Assembly: GCA_030737875.1 (NCBI GenBank)
Contig: CM060915.1
Span: forward strand, 572,926,577-572,990,576
Origin: Allium sativum
Lineage: Eukaryota; Streptophyta; Magnoliopsida; Asparagales; Amaryllidaceae
Length of the DNA: 64,000 bases
Reading direction: 5' to 3'
Shown here: positions 58,714-64,000 of the stretch, piece by piece
Position numbering within the stretch: position 1 is the first letter of the stretch
Layout: the number at the start of each line of letters is the position of its first letter
Program-made: the position numbers and the translations under genes
The notes under the pieces: model-generated
Database searches by the model: none
What the model was told of the DNA's origin: nothing
Seen by the model: only the letters and a program-made list of their open reading frames with translations

Positions 58714-59481
58714 CAGTTACTATTTCAAATCTCGCAAATATCGCCCGAGATCTCCTTCGAGATCTCGTTTTGGGCTCCTTCCGAAATGAAACAACATATA
58801 TAACTCTAAATCTGCTTTCGAATATATCGCCCGAGATATTGCAATATCGAATGATGTATCGACCGAGACGAAATACTGGAATATTTCCGAGATTTTAGTT
58901 TTTTGGTTAAAATTAAATTTGTGCCTGAACTAGAACTATAATAAAAAAAACTTAAATCTAGCCATATCAATCTTTTATCCTTTTACATTTTTCAAGTTAA
59001 ATAACTATATTATGTGTTCGTATATGTTTTACAATGCTTATGATTTTCATATTCGTCTTTTTACATAAATGTTACTTATGAAATTATGCATTTTATGGTC
59101 TATTTATGCTAATTTTTTTAATGTTTTAGATTCTTTTAATGTTTCTTGTCTAACAATATTCCTATTTTAAGCATATTATGATCTAGAGTATGAATGATCT
59201 TTCACAAAATAAAAGAATAATAAAGTTATTTTGCATTTTAAATTGAAGTTACTTTGTTTTTGATAGCATTCACAAAAATCATTTTGTTAAAAATATCATT
59301 TTTAACATATGATGTACCCAGAGATTGTTCCAATATGAACTTTCAGACCCGAGATGAAAATCCGAGACGAACTCTCGAGTTAAACTCATCACGTCCGAGA
59401 TCTCCCCCGATATGAGACCGAGTCAATAAAATCCCCGAGATGAAATGCGACCGATATCCGAGATTTAAAACTTGGTGACAG
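58714..59481. mobile_element. Short non-autonomous DNA transposon (MITE-like) with CGAGAT-rich ends
   Basis: The left end (from CAGTTACTATTTCAAATCTCG, about 58714) and the right end read in reverse (CTGTCACCAAGTTTTAAATC from 59481) are imperfect terminal inverted repeats of about 60 bp. Both subterminal zones are crowded with CGAGAT/ATCTCG and ATATCG motifs; the middle is AT-rich and non-coding. About 768 bp. The CAG-like ends and motif-rich subterminal zones would fit a hAT-type MITE, but no target-site duplication was clear, so the superfamily is a guess. Confidence 0.65.
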
Positions 59482-59670
59482 TACGGTATGATGACCTAGA
59501 ATGGGACGATGAGTGCTGGGAAGCTTAAGTTTCTAGAGTCTGTTGTTTCTTAGATCGTGTCCCTATTGCTAGCTATACTTTTAATATAGTTGCATTAGAC
59601 ATCGCATTGTCTAACATGTACCCCTCGTGTTAGTGTAAACTAACATGTACATGCAGTGTCGTGTTATGTT

Positions 59671-59900
59671 AATACAGTTATAACTTGAAAACTTGGGACA
59701 TGGCGATGATCACAAATCCTTGAGACTATAACAATCGTCATCGTCGATCAACGTTGTTGAATGCACATCGAGTCGTGACTATGCTAATGCAATTATAACT
59801 TGAAAACTTGGGACATGGCGATGATCACAAATCCTTGAGACTATAACAATCGTCATCATCGATCAACGTTGTTGAATGCACATCGAGTCGTGACTATGCT
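59671..59900. repeat. 115-bp tandem duplication
   Basis: Two copies (about 59671-59785 and 59786-59900), sharing TAACTTGAAAACTTGGGACA through CATCGAGTCGTGACTATGCT with only a few differences. No frame or known motif. Confidence 0.92.
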
Positions 59901-60139
59901 ATACCTAAAATCGAGTAAACGCGTGCAATAGTTCGATAGTTCAGTTAAATACACAGTCCAAGTGTATGCTTTATTCCTATGTGCCAGACTGAATTGTCAA
60001 CTAAATTGTGAGTAACATAAGTTTGTTCAATCGTACAATGTCGTGCAAAAAATGCGAATCTCAAGGCAGGTCGTTAAAAATTCAAATCTCGAATGAGAAA
60101 CGCGGAATGTCCTGAAAGCGAGGATCGAAGTTCCCGGAT

Positions 60140-60345
60140 CGGTAAAGAATCTCATATCCCCTTAGGGGTATGAAATTTCATATCCCCTTATGGGTACGAA
60201 ATTTCATATCCCTCAAGGCGGATGAAATTTCATGTCCCTCCAAGGATACAAAATCTCATGTGCCTCCGGGGATACGAAATCTCGTATCCCTCCGAGGGTA
60301 CGATATTTCATATCTAATCTAAAGGGATACGAATTCTGGTTTCGG
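60140..60345. repeat. Minisatellite with a palindromic 20-bp core
   Basis: Six to seven units of about 27 bp. The best core, GGATACGAAATTTCGTATCC, is its own reverse complement; actual units vary around it (for example GGGTACGAAATTTCATATCC). Spacers are CCTC- or CCTT-like. Confidence 0.85.
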
Positions 60346-60854
60346 TCCCCTAAAAAACTTTGATTCCCTCTTAGGTCGAGACATCGCCTCTCCCATTTTT
60401 CTGCTAAACGACTTTTCGACTCCTCTTTTTCTTCAAAACTCTACTTTCCCTTAGTCTCCGGCCTCCTTCCTCGCCAACTTCGAGTTCGAACCCGTAAACT
60501 CACCATGCATCGTTGCACTGAGGATCGATCCCAAGCACAACTCGAAGCTCAGTCATGAACCCCTCAAACTCCAATCTAGAGTTCAGGAGCACAACCGCCT
60601 TTGGGTTTACCTCGAGGTCCACCCACGAGATCGGTTCATGTGCTAGTGCCAGGTCCGCCTCGAAAACCATCTCCATTTCAACAAATATCGGTCCAAATCC
60701 CACCTATTTTTCGAGTATAGTAATCAACGAGTGCGGGTCTTGTGGATATGAATTTCTGGGTCAATAGCCGGTGGAAAAGGAAGAAGAAGAAGAAGGGGAA
60801 GTGGAGGTGCGGTTCAAGTTTATAGGGGGAGGGGTTTTTGGCCTAGCTCGTATA

Positions 60855-61340
60855 AGGATTCGTATCCCACCGGGATTCGCAATTTCATATCCCCACGTAG
60901 GATACGAAGTAAAAAAACAACACACAATATGTACATATACAAATACACATGTGTATGTATACAATGACATGCACACATACAAGTTATACATACTCGCAAG
61001 TGTATATCTTCCGTGCACACATTTCTGCATCTCAAGTGATCATACGTTTGTATATACTTGCAAATATATATGAGTGTACCCACATTTATGAAAATAACAG
61101 ACGAACGAGAACAAATACTCCAGGTTTTGAGAGATTTCTGACTCGTGATTCCAACCATAGCTATGTGCACATGCTTTCGACATCACGACAATCGACGCAG
61201 ATTCGATTCACTAACCAAAAGTACGCCATTTCATATCCCAAGGGATACAAATTTCGTATCCCCCAAGAGGGATATGATTTTCTTTACGCACTTCTAGGGG
61301 GAGTCGAATTTTGAGCATAGTCTTTCACGGATACGAAATT
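60855..61340. repeat. Scattered further copies of the palindromic unit
   Basis: Related units at about 60855-60910 (ATTCGTATCCCACCGGGATT) and 61228-61275 and 61328-61341 (AAGGGATACAAATTTCGTAT). They belong to the same family as 60140-60345. Confidence 0.75.
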
Positions 61341-61388
61341 CTGCTGTGTGGTCCACAAATCCTACGTACGCTCACCTAACCCTTCAAC

Positions 61389-61396
61389 TATAAATA
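61389..61396 (+). promoter_or_regulatory. TATA-like box followed by a 37-codon frame
   Basis: TATAAATA in a typical plant core-promoter setting (AACTATAAATACCCCC). About 80 bp downstream an ATG at 61470 opens a 37-codon frame ending at 61583 (starts MPSQSLRKKKHK), with no similarity I know. GGGTGTTAC near 61745 resembles an LTR end, so the region may be a solo or broken LTR rather than a gene. Confidence 0.35.
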
Positions 61397-61755
61397 CCCC
61401 CAAACTTGGTCTTTAAAAGGGTTGGATTTTTGCTGGTTTGATATCTCTTCAAGCACTTAGAACTCACTAATGCCATCCCAGTCGTTGAGGAAGAAGAAGC
61501 ATAAAAATCACTTTTTCCAAGACTTGACATATGACAACTATGACTCCAAAATACATGGAAACACTTGTATACGAATGCTATGATGAATTTTAAATGCTTG
61601 TAACTCATAGTTGTGAATAAAATATCCTTCAAAGCGGACATAGGCCCCACACAGATCGAGCCACTATAAATCTCTGTGTTATTCACTGCTTTCCGCACTA
61701 ATTTTTCTTATGCGAAATGATATTCTTAAGTAATTAAGAATCTTTGGGTGTTACG

Positions 61756-62440
61756 ATACTTTTGCAGTCAAATATACCACCCTGAAGTTTGTTCTTGCTT
61801 AAACCATTGTATTATGATAGCAAATCAAATGCGCTAAGTTGATATTAAAGTAAAATTAAAACACTGAAAGATCACAAGAATGTCTTACAAGGTAATTACA
61901 AATGTCAAGCTTGAAAGCTGGTATCCCAAGGAACCCGATAATCCATGACTTCATAACTTTCTGCTCAAATTAAAAAAAATGGTATATTAATCATTTAACT
62001 CTTTCACATTGTAGAATAATTTTACCAATTCAATTGTAAGATCGGCTCACCTTAAACAGCGATTAGGACGACAGAAGGAACAACGGTCCTAAGGGAGGCA
62101 AAAGGCTTCGATTCGGTGAACTGGTGGTGGTCGTTGATGTGGAGATGACAAAGGCAGGAGATGGTGATTTGGGTTACTTGGGTGGCTTTGACTGAAGGAG
62201 GCAGAGGAAAATTGAAAAGATAAATGAAATTTGGAACGTTGGAGGCCGCCGAGGACATGGCGAATTTATTTTAGGGAAAGGAGGATCTGATTTGGGGAAA
62301 GGGAAGGAGTATTTTGGTTGATGACATTATCGAATTGGGGGAGCTTTCGGTTGAAGGAAGTATGAGAATGAGGATTTATTTTGCCGAAGTAAATTAAAAA
62401 GGAGGGGGTATGTGGAAGAGCCGGCTATCTTCATGACCGA
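61756..62440. other. No firm gene; possibly inside the CACTA-like element
   Basis: A 68-codon minus-strand frame (62258-62052) starts in GC-richer DNA and could be an exon-like part of the CACTA-like element, but nothing in it is recognisable. Confidence 0.35.
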
Positions 62441-62449
62441 AGGTAGTAG

Positions 62450-62740
62450 GGATTTTTTTTTAAAATAGATAGACATCGGATGTTTTAACAATCGGTGTCT
62501 AAAGAAGCATTTAAAAGATAGACATCGGTAGCTTTACCAACTGATGTTAAAAGGTGATATCTAAAGATTTTTTTTTTTAAAACAAAGTAATAAACATCAG
62601 CTATTTTAATAAGTGGTGTCTATGAAAACTTTTAACATCGATAGAAAAATATCGATGTTAAAAATCCCTTTAACATCGGTGGTTTTAGTTACCGTCGTTA
62701 AAGCATCGATGTTGTAGCCAACCACTATTTCTAGTAGTCT
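62450..62740 (-). mobile_element. Subterminal repeats and right terminus of a CACTA-like transposon
   Basis: Several palindromic copies of GACATCGG..GTTTTA.C.ATCGGTGTC and (T)TTAACATCG(A/G)T motifs crowd this stretch, a pattern typical of plant En/Spm-type subterminal zones. It ends near 62739; in reverse the terminus reads ACTACTAGAAATAGTGG, one base short of or mutated from the usual CACTACTAGAAA. The element would extend leftward; its other end was not found. Confidence 0.6.
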
Positions 62741-63757
62741 AAACCCAAATTTATTATGTCCAACATTTTAACATGTGTAAATCTAAAATATATTTTATTT
62801 GGTTATAGTATTAGGATCCACAATACACGTGATTAAAAAATGAAAAAAAAAATGAAATTGAATTTATAATAAAACGGTATCTGATATATAATAAGTAACA
62901 AAATAATACTTATACAATGGAATGATATTTTAAATTTTGTGTCTACTATGAGATATAAAAAAGGCAGATTCTATTTAGACACCATAGATTACTATACATT
63001 CACCAAAAATAATTAAAAAGTCACATACACCACTTTTTACTTAGTAAACACTATGCATTTTCCAAAACTATCCACATTTAGAAAAGGTAATTTTTATTCA
63101 AATCCACGGTTTTAATAAGTTAATCCACCATTTTACTTTAATAAGTTAATCCACAACTATTTTGTAAGTTAATCCATGAGTGGATTAACTTACAAATTTC
63201 AACCTACTATATATCTAACAATCGATTTTCTGCTTCTTGTTTTACAATTCTACGTTATTTCACAATTCTCATATCAGACTAATAATAATAATCCAACTAG
63301 CCTAAAATCAAGATCTCATACCAGATAGTTATGTGAAAAAAAATACACATTATAAATCTACTTCATGCAACAAGTTTCGTATACAAATTATACCGACATG
63401 TCAATTATAAGATTTTCATTTGGTATTCAAGTTCTCTTGCTGTATATGTTAACTTGTGCAGCCATTCATACTAGTCGTTCATACATGCTAGTATACGTAT
63501 GCATAAAAATCCAAATGATGCGACGAGGGACAAACAAGAAATCCTTGCTATAAATAAACAGATCATGGAGCAAAACATCAATAGGTTCATCAAAAATAAA
63601 GCTAACAATAAACAAGTCACTTTAGCAATTTAAGTACCTACAGCCTATTATTTTTACTCAGGAAAATATGTAAAAATCATATACACGAGTCATATATATT
63701 TCTTGAGTTACACAAACATGAAATTAAAAGTAATACACGCCTTTTAAGTTCTAATAT
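62741..63757. other. AT-rich DNA with a perfect 16-bp hairpin at 63172-63207
   Basis: No gene seen. AAGTTAATCCAC recurs three times (63115-63187). The last copy forms a perfect stem: 63172-63187 pairs with 63192-63207 around the loop TGAG. Confidence 0.7.
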
Positions 63758-64000
63758 TCATGGGATTAAAATTCTTCTTGATATCCAAATGAACATACAA
63801 GCCACATGTTTAGCTTTAAAATTGTAAATAGTTTGAATTGTTGAAGCATTGCTAGGGTAGTTCTCTTTGAGAACACGAAGTACTTCTCTAACTTTTACAC
63901 CACATGTACTCATTTTGATTACATCTTCCTCTTCTTTTTTTGAAAGTCTACCAATATATGAATGCCCTTCAAACTTCATATTTTTTTCCAATTGATGATT
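63758..64000 (-). pseudogene. FAR1/MULE-type protein fragment, running off the window
   Basis: Minus-strand frame open to the window edge, reading NHQLEKNMKFEGHSYIGRLS, then VREVLRVLKENYPSNASTIQ and TIYNFKAK. This matches the segment between the FAR1 DNA-binding domain and the MULE transposase domain in FAR1-related/MULE proteins (HNHPL...GHSYAGRL...NVTTIKTIYNA). After TIYNFKAK the family match is lost and the frame stops at 63758, so this is a truncated piece or an exon end without a clear donor. It could be a relic of a Mutator-like transposon or of a FAR1-related gene. Confidence 0.65.

Noticed and set aside
60140..60345. CRISPR-like appearance of regularly spaced palindromic repeats
   Set aside because: Units are diverged, spacers are short and similar to each other, and the DNA is plant nuclear.

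Overview
This window is repeat-dominated nuclear DNA from a flowering plant, probably a eudicot. It has plant retrotransposon lineages with tRNA-Met-type primer sites, a plant mobile domain (PMD) gene remnant, a CACTA-like terminus and a FAR1/MULE-type fragment. The species cannot be read from the sequence. I see no housekeeping gene, rRNA or credible tRNA. Almost every coding trace belongs to a transposable element, and most are broken.

Left flank (1-15293). Positions 1-6524 look like part of a very long LTR on the minus strand, beginning TGTAATAACCCGG at 6524 and rich in internal repeats. A broken minus-strand PMD gene follows (about 8763-6689). Directly upstream of its TATA-like box lie six inverted repeats in a row (8874-9079), the most unusual structure in the window. 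From 9085 to about 15290 there is AT-rich DNA without a recognisable gene.

Nested retrotransposon complex (15294 to about 58013). Element A, a decayed plus-strand Ty3/gypsy element, has its integrase split by element B (21977-57224). B is a minus-strand Tat-type Ty3/gypsy element with 0.7-kb LTRs, a second RNase H domain, and a large plus-strand (antisense) extra ORF with its own TATA-like box. B is itself split twice: by C (29425-39842) in its integrase and by D (43053-54362) between gag and protease. C is a very young Ty3/gypsy element with an intact gag but ruined pol, flanked by AAATG. D is a SIRE/Maximus-like Ty1/copia element with 3.5-kb LTRs that kept only a gag remnant, flanked by GTATT. 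Target-site duplications and broken reading frames that resume on the far side fix the order: A first, B into A, then C and D into B. LTR divergence judged by eye agrees: B about 10%, D several percent, C a few tenths of a percent.

Right flank (58013-64000). A second remnant of the same protein family as B's antisense ORF lies on the minus strand next to A. It is followed by a short inverted-repeat DNA transposon with CGAGAT-rich ends (58714-59481), a 115-bp tandem duplication, a 27-bp palindromic minisatellite, a CACTA-like terminus near 62740, and a FAR1/MULE-type fragment running off the window end.

None of these genes forms a host pathway. They relate as hosts and guests of one another: A, C and D carry the same 12-base primer-site core; C and D probably depended on proteins supplied by relatives elsewhere in the genome; B carries an accessory gene on its opposite strand.
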